Shown: one piece after another, positions 17,749-26,866 of the stretch | How positions within the stretch are numbered: the stretch's first letter is position 1 | Layout of the letters: each line of letters begins with the position of its first letter | Assembly (NCBI RefSeq): GCF_002280785.1 | Contig: NZ_NCEQ01000003.1 | Span: forward strand, 186,001-250,000 | DNA from: Brevundimonas subvibrioides | GTDB lineage: Bacteria > Pseudomonadota > Alphaproteobacteria > Caulobacterales > Caulobacteraceae | Reading direction: 5' to 3' | Length of the DNA: 64,000 bases | Made by a program: the position numbers and the translations under genes | Notes under the pieces: model-generated | Databases searched by the model: none | What the model saw: only the letters and a program-made list of their open reading frames with translations | What the model was told of the DNA's origin: nothing

Positions 17749-18553
17749 GGCTGTTGAGGATGGGGGCTGGAGCGGGCGTTGGGAAGACGGCCGGTCGCGG
17801 ATCGGTCGAGGGCTGACGTCTTTCGGCCGGGGCCTGGCCGACCTGATCCTGCCGCCCATGGCCCATGACAGCCGCGAAGCGACGGCCGCCGCCGGCCTGA
17901 CCGCCGGCGCCTGGAGCCGGGTGATCTTTCTGGAAGACCCCGTCTGCGACGGCTGCGGGGCGGCGTTCGAATACGACGGCGGCGACTTCGCCTCCGACCG
18001 CTGCGCCGCCTGTCTGGCCCGGCCCTACGCCTTCGCCCGCGCCCGCGCCGCCTGCGTCTACGACAACGCCTCGCGCGGCCTGATCCTGAAGTTCAAGCAC
18101 GGCGACCAGCAGCAGTTCGCATCGCTGTTCGCCCGCTGGCTGGGCCGGGCCGCTGCGCCCCTGGTCGAGGACTGCGACGCCGTCGTGCCCGTGCCGCTGC
18201 ATCGCTCGCGCCTGCTGGCCCGGCGCTTCAACCAGGCCGCCGAGATCGCGCGGCCGATCGCCCGGGCGGCGAACCGCGACTATCTGCCCGAGGCCCTGAT
18301 CCGCGCCCGCGCCACCGAAACCCAGGGCGGACGCAGCCTGCGCGGCCGCAAGCTGAATGTGAGATCCGCCTTCGCCGTGTCCGAAGCTGCGGCGCGGCAG
18401 GTCCGCGGGCGGCGCATCCTGCTGGTCGACGACGTCCTGACCACCGGGGCGACGGCCGAGGCCTGCGCCCGCGCCCTTCTCGAGGCCGGCGCCCGCGCCG
18501 TGGACCTGGCCGTCATCGCGAGGGTGCGAACCGCGCGGGAACTGCCTAGATAG
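17747..18553 (+). CDS. comF: ComF family phosphoribosyltransferase-like protein
   Basis: A 268-residue protein with a zinc-ribbon N-terminus (CDGC and CAAC pairs, about residues 66-90), an ARAACVYDNASRGLILKFKHGD segment, and a C-terminal phosphoribosyltransferase PRPP loop RILLVDDVLTTGATAEACA. ComF proteins support DNA uptake or recombination in competent species; in other bacteria their role is uncertain. The ATG at 17747 overlaps the divergent methyltransferase start, so the real start could be downstream, for example the ATG at 17858. Glutaredoxin follows 69 bp later. Confidence 0.82.
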   Translation: MAVEDGGWSGRWEDGRSRIGRGLTSFGRGLADLILPPMAHDSREATAAAGLTAGAWSRVIFLEDPVCDGCGAAFEYDGGDFASDRCAACLARPYAFARARAACVYDNASRGLILKFKHGDQQQFASLFARWLGRAAAPLVEDCDAVVPVPLHRSRLLARRFNQAAEIARPIARAANRDYLPEALIRARATETQGGRSLRGRKLNVRSAFAVSEAAARQVRGRRILLVDDVLTTGATAEACARALLEAGARAVDLAVIARVRTARELPR

Positions 18554-18580
18554 GGGAACGGTTCGATCCGCACGCCTTGC

Positions 18581-18592
18581 ACCGTGCACGGT
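18581..18592. repeat. Core of family II palindrome (ACCGTGCACGGT)
   Basis: A perfect 12-bp palindrome between comF and grxC. Its CCGTGCA/TGCACGG halves are the same as the ends of the longer hairpins at 20160 and 42732. It may be a minimal or decayed copy, or a protein-binding site. Confidence 0.4.
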
Positions 18593-18622
18593 CGATCACA
18601 CTGATTTTTCGGAGCTGCCGCC

Positions 18623-18880
18623 TTGGCCGACGTCGTCCTCTACACCAAACCCGGTTGCCCCTACTGCATCGCGGCCATGGGCCTGCTGGCGCGCAAGGGC
18701 GTCGATTTCACCGAGATCGTGGCCTCCAACGACCCGGAGAAGAAGGCCGAGATGATCCGGAAGTCGGGCGGCAAGGCCACCTTCCCGCAGATCTTCGTCG
18801 ACGGAAGACACATCGGCGGCTCCGACGACATGCACGCCCTGGACCGGCGCGGCCAGCTCGACGCGCTTCTGGCCGCCTGA
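18623..18880 (+). CDS. grxC: Glutaredoxin 3
   Basis: An 85-residue dithiol glutaredoxin with the CPYC active site at residues 12-15, the GSH-binding TFPQIFVDG cis-Pro motif and the GGSDDMHAL helix. This is the GrxC/Grx3 type of standard length, which reduces disulfides with glutathione in the cytoplasm. The start is a TTG at 18623; no ATG lies between the previous stop and the first conserved residues. Its stop overlaps the next ATG by one base (TGATG). The run comF-grxC-nitrilase-DUF1178 is recurrent in alphaproteobacteria. Confidence 0.93.
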   Translation: MADVVLYTKPGCPYCIAAMGLLARKGVDFTEIVASNDPEKKAEMIRKSGGKATFPQIFVDGRHIGGSDDMHALDRRGQLDALLAA

Positions 18881-19716
18881 TGTCTTCGGGCCTGCCCATC
18901 GCCCTGATCCAGACCCGCACCCCGGCGACGCAGGCGGCGGCGCTGGCCCATGTCGAGCCCCTGATCCGGCAGGCGGCGGCGCAAGGCGCGAAATTCATTC
19001 TGACGCCCGAGGGGTCGAACCTGCTGGAACAGCGCAAGGACCGCCGCGGCCTCGCCATCGTCAGCGAACGGCAGGACGCCGTCGTCCTGGGCCTGCGCCA
19101 TCTGGCGGCGGAGCTGGACGTCTGGATCCTGATGGGCTCAGCCATCGTCAAGTCGGAGCAGGCCGGAGACGACCGGGCCGCCAACCGTTCGCTGCTGATC
19201 GACGCCAATGGCGGCATCGTCGCCCGCTACGACAAGCTGCACGTCTTCGACGTCGACCTTCCGAATGGCGAGACCTACCGCGAGAGCTCGACGATCCGGC
19301 CCGGCGACGGCGCGGTCGTGGCCGATACGCCCTGGGGCCGTCTGGGCCTGACGGTCTGCTACGACATCCGCTTCCCGCACCTGTTCCGCCAGCTGGCCAA
19401 GGCCGGCGCCGGCATGATCTCGGTTCCGGCCGCCTTCACCGTCCCGACCGGCGAGGCCCACTGGGAGACCCTGCTGCGCGCCCGCGCCATCGAGACCGGC
19501 GCCTTCGTCCTGGCCCCGGCCCAGGGCGGGACGCACGAGGACGGCCGCAGGACCTGGGGCCGCTCGACCGTCGTCGGTCCCTGGGGCGAGGTGATCGCCA
19601 GACTGGATCACGACGAACCGGGCGTGCTGCACGCAAGGCTGGACGTCTCGGCCGTCGAGAAGGCCCGCTCTTCCGTGCCCGCCCTGCGTCACGACCGGGA
19701 GTTCACGGCCCCATGA
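18880..19716 (+). CDS. Carbon-nitrogen hydrolase (nitrilase superfamily, Nit1-like)
   Basis: A 278-residue cytoplasmic hydrolase with the Glu-Lys-Cys triad: Glu44 in LTPEGSN, Lys in YDKLHVFDVDL and Cys in GLTVCYDIRFPHLFR. The sequence around these residues is that of Nit1/Nit2-type enzymes; Nit1 homologues act as deaminated-glutathione amidases, which would suit the adjacent glutaredoxin. The exact substrate is an inference. The ATG at 18880 overlaps the grxC stop and the 3' end overlaps DUF1178 by 4 bp (ATGA), so the three genes are one unit. Confidence 0.88.
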   Translation: MSSGLPIALIQTRTPATQAAALAHVEPLIRQAAAQGAKFILTPEGSNLLEQRKDRRGLAIVSERQDAVVLGLRHLAAELDVWILMGSAIVKSEQAGDDRAANRSLLIDANGGIVARYDKLHVFDVDLPNGETYRESSTIRPGDGAVVADTPWGRLGLTVCYDIRFPHLFRQLAKAGAGMISVPAAFTVPTGEAHWETLLRARAIETGAFVLAPAQGGTHEDGRRTWGRSTVVGPWGEVIARLDHDEPGVLHARLDVSAVEKARSSVPALRHDREFTAP

Positions 19717-20147
19717 TCCGTTACGCCCTCGTCTGCGATCACGCCCACCCGTTCGAAGCCTGGTTCGGGTCGTCCGACGCCTATGACGATCAGGCGGCGC
19801 GCGGCCTCGTCGAATGCCCGTTCTGCGGCTCCCACGCCGTATCGAAACAGATCATGGCGCCGGCCGTCGCGGGCACGAAGACTCGCGGCGCCGATCCCGA
19901 TCTGGCGGCCCGGCTCCAGACCATGATGATGCAGGCCGCCCGCGAGGTGCGCAGCCATGTCGAGCAGAATTTTGACTATGTCGGGGATACGTTCGCCCGC
20001 GAAGCCCGCGCCATCCACGAGGGCGCCGCCGAGAAGCGCGAGATCTACGGCGAAGCCACGCCCGCCGAGGTCAGGGCGCTGAAGGAGGACGGCGTCCCCT
20101 GCGCCGCCCTGCCGCCAGTCCCGGTGGATCCGGCCAAGACGAACTGA
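19713..20147 (+). CDS. DUF1178 family protein
   Basis: A 144-residue protein matching the DUF1178 pattern: MIRYALVCDHAHPFEAWFGSSDAYDDQ, then VECPFCGS with a CPFC pair, and a helical C-terminal half with AREVRSHVEQNFDYVGDTFAREARAIHEG. A Cys-x-x-Cys plus the N-terminal Cys/His suggests a small zinc ribbon. Function is unknown. It is regularly found downstream of grxC and the nitrilase gene in alphaproteobacteria, here with an ATGA overlap. Confidence 0.9.
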   Translation: MIRYALVCDHAHPFEAWFGSSDAYDDQAARGLVECPFCGSHAVSKQIMAPAVAGTKTRGADPDLAARLQTMMMQAAREVRSHVEQNFDYVGDTFAREARAIHEGAAEKREIYGEATPAEVRALKEDGVPCAALPPVPVDPAKTN

Positions 20148-20159
20148 GGTCCCTTCCCT

Positions 20160-20191
20160 CCGTGCATCCCGGCGACGGCCGGGGTGCACGG
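20160..20191. repeat. Family II palindromic repeat / possible terminator
   Basis: A hairpin with CCGTGCATCCCGGC and GGCCGGGGTGCACGG arms around GAC, located 12 bp after the DUF1178 stop. The same CCGTGCA...TGCACGG ends occur at 42732-42763 and 37392-37550. There is no T-run, so termination would be weak or Rho-assisted. Confidence 0.65.
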
Positions 20192-20200
20192 TAGGAGGGG

Positions 20201-21037
20201 TTGGGGGATCGCCGCTTGAGCACCGAAGACCGTTACGCCGAGTTTCCGCCGCCGTCGTCCCTGGCCCCCTGGGTCAAGGTGATCTGGACCTACGCCAGTC
20301 CCGAGCCGTCGGACACCGTGCAGCGGATCGCACCGGACGGCTGTCCCGAACTGATCCTCGACATCGGCGCGCCCTATGAAGAGGAGGGGCCGAACGGCGT
20401 CTGGAGCCTCCAGCCCTCCGCCCTGTTCGCCGGCCAGATGACACGGCCCATCGCCATACGCCCGGTCGGCCCGGTCGAACTGGTCGCCGTCCGCTTCCAC
20501 CCCGACGGCGCCCGCGACTGGCTGGGCGCCCCGCTGAGCACGGCGACCGACGGGCGGCTGGACATGGTCGACCGGCTCAGAGGCGTCCGGCCGCCCGCTG
20601 GCGATCCCGAGGCCCAGGCGAAGGCCATGACCGACCGGCTGGAGGCGCTGCGGCTCCAACAGGGCTGGACCGTCGATCCGGTCGTGCGCGCCGAGGTCGA
20701 ATCCATCATTGACGATGCGCCCGCCGCCGTGCGCTCACCCGCCGACCAGCGCGCGATGCAACGCCGCTTCCTCGACCGGGTCGGGGTCTCGCCCCGGATG
20801 CTGCGCTCGGTCATGCGGTTCCGGCGGGTGTTCGACCATGCGCTGGAACCGACGCCCGAGGCGGGCGGCTGGCTGGAGGCCGGTCTGGGCGCCGGCTATT
20901 TCGACCAGCCGCAGATGGCGCGCGACTTCCGTCGCTTCCTCGGATGCACGGCGACCGAATGGGCGCGTGAACAGGTCGAACTGGCCCGCGCCATCGCGTC
21001 GCAAACCTACAAGCCGGGCCCGCCGCACCTGGCCTAG
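20201..21037 (+). CDS. AraC family transcriptional regulator
   Basis: A 278-residue regulator. The N-terminal ligand domain (RIAPDGCPELILDIGAPY, PVELVAVRFHPDGARDWLG) belongs to the DUF6597-type AraC family sensor domain. The C-terminal double helix-turn-helix includes RRFLDRVGVSPRMLRSVMRFRRVFDHAL and GAGYFDQPQMARDFRRFLGCTATEWARE. The start is a non-ATG codon: TTG at 20201 directly after GGAGGGG, or TTG at 20216. It may control its downstream DUF6265/acetyltransferase neighbours, but no operator was identified. Confidence 0.85.
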   Translation: MGDRRLSTEDRYAEFPPPSSLAPWVKVIWTYASPEPSDTVQRIAPDGCPELILDIGAPYEEEGPNGVWSLQPSALFAGQMTRPIAIRPVGPVELVAVRFHPDGARDWLGAPLSTATDGRLDMVDRLRGVRPPAGDPEAQAKAMTDRLEALRLQQGWTVDPVVRAEVESIIDDAPAAVRSPADQRAMQRRFLDRVGVSPRMLRSVMRFRRVFDHALEPTPEAGGWLEAGLGAGYFDQPQMARDFRRFLGCTATEWAREQVELARAIASQTYKPGPPHLA

Positions 21038-21079
21038 CCTTGCCTCATCGCCGTCTGACGCGGCCCTGGAGGAAGAACC

Positions 21080-21547
21080 ATGATCCTGACCGCCCTGTTC
21101 GTCGCCGGCCTGACCCAGGCCGCGCCCGTCACCGCCGACCAGCTGTCGTGGATGAGCGGCTACTGGCTGTCGTGCGACGGCGGCCGCGAGGTGTCTGAGA
21201 CCTGGAGCGATCCGCGCGGCGGGCTGATGGCGGGCCACGCGGTGACCCTGCAGAACGGCCGGGCCAGTTTCGAACTGTCGCGCATCGCCCCGACCACGGC
21301 CGGAGCGCCCGGCGTCGCCTATTTCGCCGGGGTCGAGGGCGCGCCCGCCGTAGTCTTCCCCGCCGTGGAGGCTGGCGGGACGCGCGTGGTGTTCGAGAAC
21401 CCCGCCCACGACTTTCCCCAGCGCGTCATCTACGAACGCGACGGAGATGTCCTGAAGGCCCGCATCGAGGGCCAGATGGGCGACCGGCAACAGGTGATGG
21501 CATGGGAATATCGCAAGGCGGACCTGAACGCGCGCTGCCCGGGCTGA
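21080..21547 (+). CDS. DUF6265 family protein
   Basis: A 155-residue probably exported protein with a short hydrophobic N-terminus ending near TQAAPV. It has the DUF6265 features: LSWMSGYWLSCDGGREVSETWSDPRGGLMAGHA, then FENPAHDFPQRVIYERDGD and a C-terminal strand. The family is a lipocalin-like beta barrel of unknown function. An AGGAAG ribosome binding site lies before the ATG. Its 3' end overlaps the next gene by 46 bp in another frame. Confidence 0.8.
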   Translation: MILTALFVAGLTQAAPVTADQLSWMSGYWLSCDGGREVSETWSDPRGGLMAGHAVTLQNGRASFELSRIAPTTAGAPGVAYFAGVEGAPAVVFPAVEAGGTRVVFENPAHDFPQRVIYERDGDVLKARIEGQMGDRQQVMAWEYRKADLNARCPG

Positions 21548-22038
21548 CCACCGGCTGGCGGTCGATGACGGCTGCGGATCTCGATCGCGTCGCCGGGATC
21601 GCCGTCATCGGTTTTCCCAACCATTTCGAGGGCCGGGACTGTTTCGAGAACCGGCTCGCCCTCAACCCGGCGGGCTGTTTCGTGCTCCAGACGCCGGGCG
21701 GGCTGGAGGGCTATCTGGTCGCCTATCCGTGGACGAGGGACGCAGCGCCGACGCTCAACACCCTGATCGAGGCGATTCCAGCGGACGCGGGGGTCCTCTA
21801 TCTGCACGACCTCGTCCTGACGCCCGCGATGCGGGGGCAGGGCTGGTCGAGGCCGGCGGTGGCCGCTGTGGTCGATCTGGCCAGGGCGAGCGGCCGGACG
21901 ACGATCGCCCTGGTCGCCGTCAATGACGCCGTCGACTTCTGGCGCGGCCACGGGTTCGACGTGCGCGAGACCCCGGAGATGGCGGCCAAACTGACGAGCT
22001 ACGGCTCCGACGCCCGCTATATGACGAGAGCGGTCTAG
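21502..22038 (+). CDS. GNAT family N-acetyltransferase
   Basis: A 178-residue acetyltransferase with WRSMTAADLDRVAGIAVIGFP at the start and the acetyl-CoA pattern LHDLVLTPAMRGQGWSRPAVAAVV (Q/R-G-x-G variant), ending in FWRGHGFDVRET. The ATG at 21502 has AGGTG 5 bp upstream but overlaps the DUF6265 gene; an internal ATG at 21565 would avoid the overlap but truncate the first strand. The substrate is unknown. The 4-bp overlap with the convergent lipoprotein gene at its end shows how compact the region is. Confidence 0.78.
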   Translation: MGISQGGPERALPGLTTGWRSMTAADLDRVAGIAVIGFPNHFEGRDCFENRLALNPAGCFVLQTPGGLEGYLVAYPWTRDAAPTLNTLIEAIPADAGVLYLHDLVLTPAMRGQGWSRPAVAAVVDLARASGRTTIALVAVNDAVDFWRGHGFDVRETPEMAAKLTSYGSDARYMTRAV

Positions 22039-22241
22039 CTGCGGGTCCAGCCCTTCCCGGCCATACAGGCGACGAAGGCGTCGCGGCTCTCGGTGCGGTC
22101 GTCGCACTCCTCGCGGGCGGCGTCGAAGGGCTGGGCGTTGTTGCCGTGCCAGGAGTCGTCGCCGTCGGCGTCGATCACGGTGATGCAGCCCGAGGTCATC
22201 AGGGCGGCGGAGACGGTGGCGAGAATCAGCAGGCGTTTCAT
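22035..22241 (-). CDS. Small hypothetical lipoprotein
   Basis: A 68-residue protein beginning MKRLLILATVSAALMTSGC, a lipoprotein signal with the lipidated Cys at residue 19. The mature part is short and acidic (VIDADGDDSWHG) and contains two more Cys (EECDD and VACMAGKGW) that could form a disulfide. The ATG at 22241 has GGAG about 9 bp before it; the frame is open to 22277. No family was recognised; it was probably missed or shortened in automatic annotation. Confidence 0.65.
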   Translation of the reverse strand: MKRLLILATVSAALMTSGCITVIDADGDDSWHGNNAQPFDAAREECDDRTESRDAFVACMAGKGWTRS

Positions 22242-22340
22242 GGCGGAGGCTCCATTGCTAGGGCTCCTCGTTGCCACCGCGCGCAGCCAGAATCCCGTTA
22301 CAAGTCTGACAGCTGGATGAAATCTCCGTAAGCTTTGCGG

Positions 22341-23144
22341 TCAGTCCCGGGTGGCCAGCATCATGTAGTTGACGTCGGCCTCGGCGCTCTCGCTCCAGCG
22401 GTCGCTGAGCGGCGAATAGTTCAGGCCGAAGGGGCCGGTCACCGCCACCGGCTCGGCCGACAGCATCGACCGGATCTCGTCCGGCTTGAGGAATTGGCGC
22501 CAGTCGTGCGTGCCCGCAGGCACCCAGCGCAGGATGTATTCGGCCGCGATCTTGCCCAGCGCCAGCGACTTCAGCGTCCGGTTCAGGGTGGCGACGACCA
22601 GGATCCCGCCGGGCGCGATCAGCCGCGAACAGGCCCGGATGAAGGCCTCCGGGTCGGCCACATGCTCGATGATTTCCAGCACCAGAACGACGTCGAAAGG
22701 CCCCGCGCCCTCCGCCTCGACCTGCTCCACCGTCGCCGCGCGATAGACGATGTCGAGACCCTGTTCGGCCGCATGGGCCCGGGCCGTGCCGATGTTCTCG
22801 GACGAGGCGTCGACGGCGGTGACGGCGAACCCCATTCGCCGCATCGGCTCGGCGATCAGGCCGCCGCCGCAGCCGATGTCGATCAGGCTCAGGCCCTCGA
22901 ACGGCGCGCGCGACCGGGGGTCGCGCCCGAACCGTTCGGCCACCCGGTCGCGGATGAAGGCCAGCCGCGCCGGGTTGAACCTGTGCAGGGGGGCGAACGG
23001 GCCGCTCGCGTCCCACCATTCCGCCGCCTGGGCCGAGAACCGGGCCACGTCGGCGGGATCGATGCTGGCGCCTTCGGCGATATCGGCAAAACCCTGCCCC
23101 GTTTGGGGTTTGCGCATCGTCGACGGGTCGGTAGAAGCGGCCAT
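22341..23144 (-). CDS. ubiG: Ubiquinone biosynthesis O-methyltransferase
   Basis: A 267-residue SAM methyltransferase that carries out both O-methylations of ubiquinone synthesis. Features are [26 protein letters not shown] near the start, motif [29 protein letters not shown], and the conserved [25 protein letters not shown] block. These are diagnostic for UbiG. The ATG at 23144 is the first plausible start downstream of the long non-specific open frame. It is divergent from lysC with 57 bp between starts, as in other Caulobacterales. Confidence 0.95.
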   Translation of the reverse strand: MAASTDPSTMRKPQTGQGFADIAEGASIDPADVARFSAQAAEWWDASGPFAPLHRFNPARLAFIRDRVAERFGRDPRSRAPFEGLSLIDIGCGGGLIAEPMRRMGFAVTAVDASSENIGTARAHAAEQGLDIVYRAATVEQVEAEGAGPFDVVLVLEIIEHVADPEAFIRACSRLIAPGGILVVATLNRTLKSLALGKIAAEYILRWVPAGTHDWRQFLKPDEIRSMLSAEPVAVTGPFGLNYSPLSDRWSESAEADVNYMMLATRD

Positions 23145-23201
23145 GGACGCAAGGGTGAACCCCTTTTGCGGCTTTCTGGCAAGACGGAGACGAACGCCAC
23201 G

Positions 23202-24476
23202 ATGACGCGGCCGACCAACACACGACTGGTGATGAAGTTCGGCGGCACGTCGATGGGCGACCTCGAGCGCATTCGCCGCGCCGCCCGGATCATCGCCGCC
23301 GAGGTCAAGGCCGGCCATTCGGTCGCCGTCGTGGTCTCGGCCATGGCCGGCAAGACCAACGAACTGGTGGCCTGGACCGACGGCGCCGGCGGGGCCGCGC
23401 CCGGCCTGCCCCTGTCGGACGACGAATACGACGTCGTCGTCGCCTCGGGCGAACAGGTGACCTCGGGTCTTCTGGCCATCACCCTGCGCAACATGGGTCT
23501 GAACGCGCGGAGCTGGATGGGCTGGCAGATTCCGATCCTCACCGACGAGGATCACGCCCGCGCCCGCATCGTCGACGTGCCGGGCGAGAAACTGGGCGCC
23601 GCGCTGGACGCCGGAGAGATCGCGGTCATTCCGGGCTTCCAGGGCGTGTCGCCGACCGGCCGGATCACCACCCTGGGCCGGGGCGGATCGGACACCTCGG
23701 CCGTGGCCGTGGCCGCCGCCCTGGGTTGCGCCTGCGACATCTATACGGACGTGGACGGGGTCTACACGACCGACCCGCGCATCGAGAGCCGCGCCCGCCG
23801 GCTCGAGAAGGTCTCCTACGAGGAGATGCTGGAAATGGCGTCGCTGGGGGCCAAGGTGCTCCAGACCCGCTCGGTCGAACTGGCCATGGGCATGCAGGTG
23901 CCGGTGCGCGTACTGTCCAGCTTCATCGAACCCGACGAAAACGGCGTGTTGCCCGCCAAGTCCGGCACCCTGATCTGCGACGAGGAGGAAATCGTGGAAA
24001 AACGCATCGTGTCCGGCGTGACCATGAGCCGCGACGAGGCCCGTATCACCCTGCTGGGCCTGTCCGACCGGGTCGACGCCCCCGCGGACGTCTTCACCCG
24101 CCTGGCCGAGGCCAGCGTCAACGTGGACATGATCGTCCAGTCCCAGGCCCGCACCGAGGGGGCGGTCAACCTGACCTTCACCACCGGGCGCCGTGATGCC
24201 GCCCGCGCCGCCGAGCTGATGCGCGCCGCCCAGACCGACATCGGCTTCGAGGAAATCCGCGTCGACGAGGACGTGGCCAAGGTCTCGGTCGTCGGGGTCG
24301 GCATGCGCAGTCACGCGGGTGTCGCCCAGACCATGTTCAAGGCCCTGGCGGACAAGGGCGTGAAGTTCCAGGCCATCTCGACCTCGGAAATCAAGATCAG
24401 CGTCCTGATCGACGCCGCCTATGCCGAGCTGGCCGTTCGCGCCCTGCATTCGGCCTATGGGCTGGAAGCGGTATAG
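23202..24476 (+). CDS. lysC: Aspartate kinase
   Basis: A 424-residue aspartokinase that commits aspartate to lysine, threonine and methionine synthesis. It starts [15 protein letters not shown], has [34 protein letters not shown] at the active site, and two C-terminal ACT domains ([18 protein letters not shown] and [19 protein letters not shown]) that bind feedback inhibitors. The length is typical of the lysine/threonine-sensitive alphaproteobacterial form. ptsP follows 46 bp downstream on the same strand. Confidence 0.97.
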   Translation: MTRPTNTRLVMKFGGTSMGDLERIRRAARIIAAEVKAGHSVAVVVSAMAGKTNELVAWTDGAGGAAPGLPLSDDEYDVVVASGEQVTSGLLAITLRNMGLNARSWMGWQIPILTDEDHARARIVDVPGEKLGAALDAGEIAVIPGFQGVSPTGRITTLGRGGSDTSAVAVAAALGCACDIYTDVDGVYTTDPRIESRARRLEKVSYEEMLEMASLGAKVLQTRSVELAMGMQVPVRVLSSFIEPDENGVLPAKSGTLICDEEEIVEKRIVSGVTMSRDEARITLLGLSDRVDAPADVFTRLAEASVNVDMIVQSQARTEGAVNLTFTTGRRDAARAAELMRAAQTDIGFEEIRVDEDVAKVSVVGVGMRSHAGVAQTMFKALADKGVKFQAISTSEIKISVLIDAAYAELAVRALHSAYGLEAV

Positions 24477-24522
24477 GGTTGTGTGACCCCGTCCCCATCT
24501 CGGGGTCGGACAGGGAGACCGG

Positions 24523-26796
24523 ATGGCCATAGCGGGCGGAGCGATGACAAGGGGACCCCGCGTCCTCCTGCGCCAGATCCGCGAGGCGATGGCCGATGGC
24601 GGCCCGGCCCAGGGCCGTCTGGACGTCGTGGTCACCACCATCGCCCAGTCGATGGTGGCCGAGGTCTGTTCTATCTATCTGCGCCGGGCCTCGGGCGAGC
24701 TGGAGCTGTTCGCCACCCACGGCCTGAACCGCGACGCCGTCCACGCCACCCGTCTGAAGCCCGGCGAGGGCCTGGTCGGCGAGGTGGCGCGCCTGGCCCA
24801 GCCGATCAGCCTGTCGGACGCGCCGAGCCACCCCAGCTTCTCCTACCGGCCGGAGACGGGCGAGGATCCCTATCACGCCTTCCTGGGCGCCCCGTTGCTG
24901 CGCGGGGGCAGGGCCATCGGCGTCCTGGTCGTCCAGAACCGGGCCGAGCGCCGCTACGATCCCGACGAGGTCGAGGACATCCAGACCATCGCCATGGTCC
25001 TGGCCGAGACCGTGGCTTCGGGCGAACTGCTGGCCCAGGAGGAGCTGCGTGACATCGAGGTCGCGCCCCACCGGCCCGAACGCATCAAGGGCCAACGGTT
25101 CGCCGAAGGCCTGGCCTTCGGCCGCGTGGTCCTGCACGAGGCGCCCCTGCCGCCCGAACGGCTGCTGGCCGAGAACCAGCAGGTCGAGGAAATCCGCCTG
25201 CGCGAGGGGCTCACGGTCCTCAAGACCTCCATCGACGCCCTGCTCGACGGCGGACAGGGCAAGCTGTCCGGCCAATCGTTCGAGGTGCTGGAAACCTACC
25301 GCATGTTCGCCGACGACCGGGGCTGGAACCGGTCTCTGGAGGAGGCGGTCCGGGGCGGATTGACCGCCGAGGCGGCCGTCGACCGGGTGCGCAACGAACA
25401 CCGCGCCCGCTTCGCCCAGGCCCGCGATCCCTATATCAAGGAACGGCTGCACGACTTCGAGGACCTGGCCAACCGGCTGCTGCGGGTGCTGGCCGGCGAC
25501 AATCCGGGCCAGCGCGAACTGCCCGCCGACGCCATCCTGGTGGCGCGCAACCTCGGTCCGGCCGACCTGCTGGAGTATCCGCGTCACAAGCTGAAGGGCC
25601 TGCTGATCGAGGAAGGCTCGGCGGCCAGCCACGCCGCCATCGTCGCCCGCGCCCTCCAGATTCCCTGCGTCGGCCGTCTGCAGGGCGTGCGCGACCGGCT
25701 GAGCGAGGGCGACCTCGTCATCGTCGACGGCGAGACCGGCGAGGCGTATCTGCGCCCCCGTCCCGACATGCTGGAATCGATCCAGTCGCGCATGGCCGTG
25801 CGCGAACAGCGTCAGGCCGAGTTCGCCAGGCTGCGCGACGTCCCGGCCGTGACCGTCGATGGAACCCGTATCACCCTGCTGACCAACGCGGGCCTCGCCG
25901 TCGACCTGGAGAACCTGGACGAGACCGGCGCCGAGGGCATCGGCCTGTTCCGCACCGAGTTCCAGTTCATGGTGTCGGAGGAACTGCCGCGCCTGAACTC
26001 CCAGACGGCCCTGTACAAACTGGTGCTCGACGCGGCCGGCGACCGGCCCGTCACCTTCCGCACCCTCGACATCGGCGGCGACAAGGTCCTGCCCTATATG
26101 GAGACCACCGAGCGGGAGGAGAATCCCGCCCTGGGACGGCGGGCCATCCGCCTGGGTCTCGACCGCCCCTCCCTGCTGCGCCTCCAGCTGCGCGCGCTTC
26201 TGGCCGCGGGGGCCGGGCGGGAGCTGCGCGTCATGTTCCCGATGATCGCCACGGTGGACGAATTCCGCGCCGCCCGGGAGCTGGTCGATGTGGAATGCGA
26301 ATGGGCCCGGCGTCGCGGTCGGCCCCTGCCCGCGACCCTGCGCGTCGGGGCGATGATCGAATGCCCAAGCCTGCTCTGGCACCTGGACGCCCTGCTGCCG
26401 ATGACCGATTTCGTCTCGGTCGGCTCCAACGACCTGTTCCAGTACATGTACGCCGCCGACCGGACCAATCCCCTGGTCTCGGATCGCTACGACGCCCTGT
26501 CGCCGCCGGCCCTGCGCGCCCTGCAGTCGATCCAGAAGGCCTGCACCGAGACCGGCACGCCCGTTTCGGTCTGCGGCGAGCTGGCCGGCCGGCCGCTGGA
26601 GGCCTTCGCCCTGATCTGCCTCGGCTTCACCCGCCTGTCGGCCCCGGCGGGCGGCATCGGACCGGTCAAACGGATGATCCTGACGACCGATCTGACGGCG
26701 GCGAAACGCGGCATGAACAACCTGCTCGGATCCTCGGCCGGATCGATCCGCAGCGAAATCGAAAGCCTGGCCCGGAAGTTGAACGTCGGTTTGTGA
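24523..26796 (+). CDS. ptsP: Phosphoenolpyruvate--protein phosphotransferase PtsP (enzyme I Ntr)
   Basis: A 757-residue nitrogen-related enzyme I that starts the PTS-Ntr phosphorelay. An N-terminal GAF domain (about 1-150; [20 protein letters not shown]) is followed by the phospho-His domain (His near 370 in [14 protein letters not shown]) and the PEP-binding TIM barrel ([32 protein letters not shown], Cys near 684 in VCGELAG). All catalytic residues are present. The ATG at 24523 is used; an ATG seven codons on is possible. The lysC-ptsP pairing is common in alphaproteobacteria. Confidence 0.96.
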   Translation: MAIAGGAMTRGPRVLLRQIREAMADGGPAQGRLDVVVTTIAQSMVAEVCSIYLRRASGELELFATHGLNRDAVHATRLKPGEGLVGEVARLAQPISLSDAPSHPSFSYRPETGEDPYHAFLGAPLLRGGRAIGVLVVQNRAERRYDPDEVEDIQTIAMVLAETVASGELLAQEELRDIEVAPHRPERIKGQRFAEGLAFGRVVLHEAPLPPERLLAENQQVEEIRLREGLTVLKTSIDALLDGGQGKLSGQSFEVLETYRMFADDRGWNRSLEEAVRGGLTAEAAVDRVRNEHRARFAQARDPYIKERLHDFEDLANRLLRVLAGDNPGQRELPADAILVARNLGPADLLEYPRHKLKGLLIEEGSAASHAAIVARALQIPCVGRLQGVRDRLSEGDLVIVDGETGEAYLRPRPDMLESIQSRMAVREQRQAEFARLRDVPAVTVDGTRITLLTNAGLAVDLENLDETGAEGIGLFRTEFQFMVSEELPRLNSQTALYKLVLDAAGDRPVTFRTLDIGGDKVLPYMETTEREENPALGRRAIRLGLDRPSLLRLQLRALLAAGAGRELRVMFPMIATVDEFRAARELVDVECEWARRRGRPLPATLRVGAMIECPSLLWHLDALLPMTDFVSVGSNDLFQYMYAADRTNPLVSDRYDALSPPALRALQSIQKACTETGTPVSVCGELAGRPLEAFALICLGFTRLSAPAGGIGPVKRMILTTDLTAAKRGMNNLLGSSAGSIRSEIESLARKLNVGL

Positions 26797-26815
26797 TCCG
26801 TCCCGTCCGGGGACG

Positions 26816-26866
26816 GATTCAAGCTTAACAAGGCGTTGAACCGGCGGCTGAAATGGGTTATCCACA
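26816..26866 (+). promoter_or_regulatory. Candidate cell-cycle regulatory cluster upstream of rodZ
   Basis: Within 51 bp there are a CcrM-type GANTC site (GATTC, 26816-26820), a near-consensus CtrA box TTAA-N7-TTGA (26825-26839; consensus TTAA-N7-TTAA) and a perfect DnaA box TTATCCACA (26858-26866). The DnaA box overlaps the first codons of the longest rodZ frame, which raises the possibility that rodZ starts further downstream. Presence is seen directly; function is inferred. Confidence 0.45.

Noticed and set aside
18559..18568. GGTTCGATCC, like a tRNA T-loop
   Set aside because: The flanking bases do not form a T-stem and no acceptor or anticodon arms are present, so it is not a tRNA.
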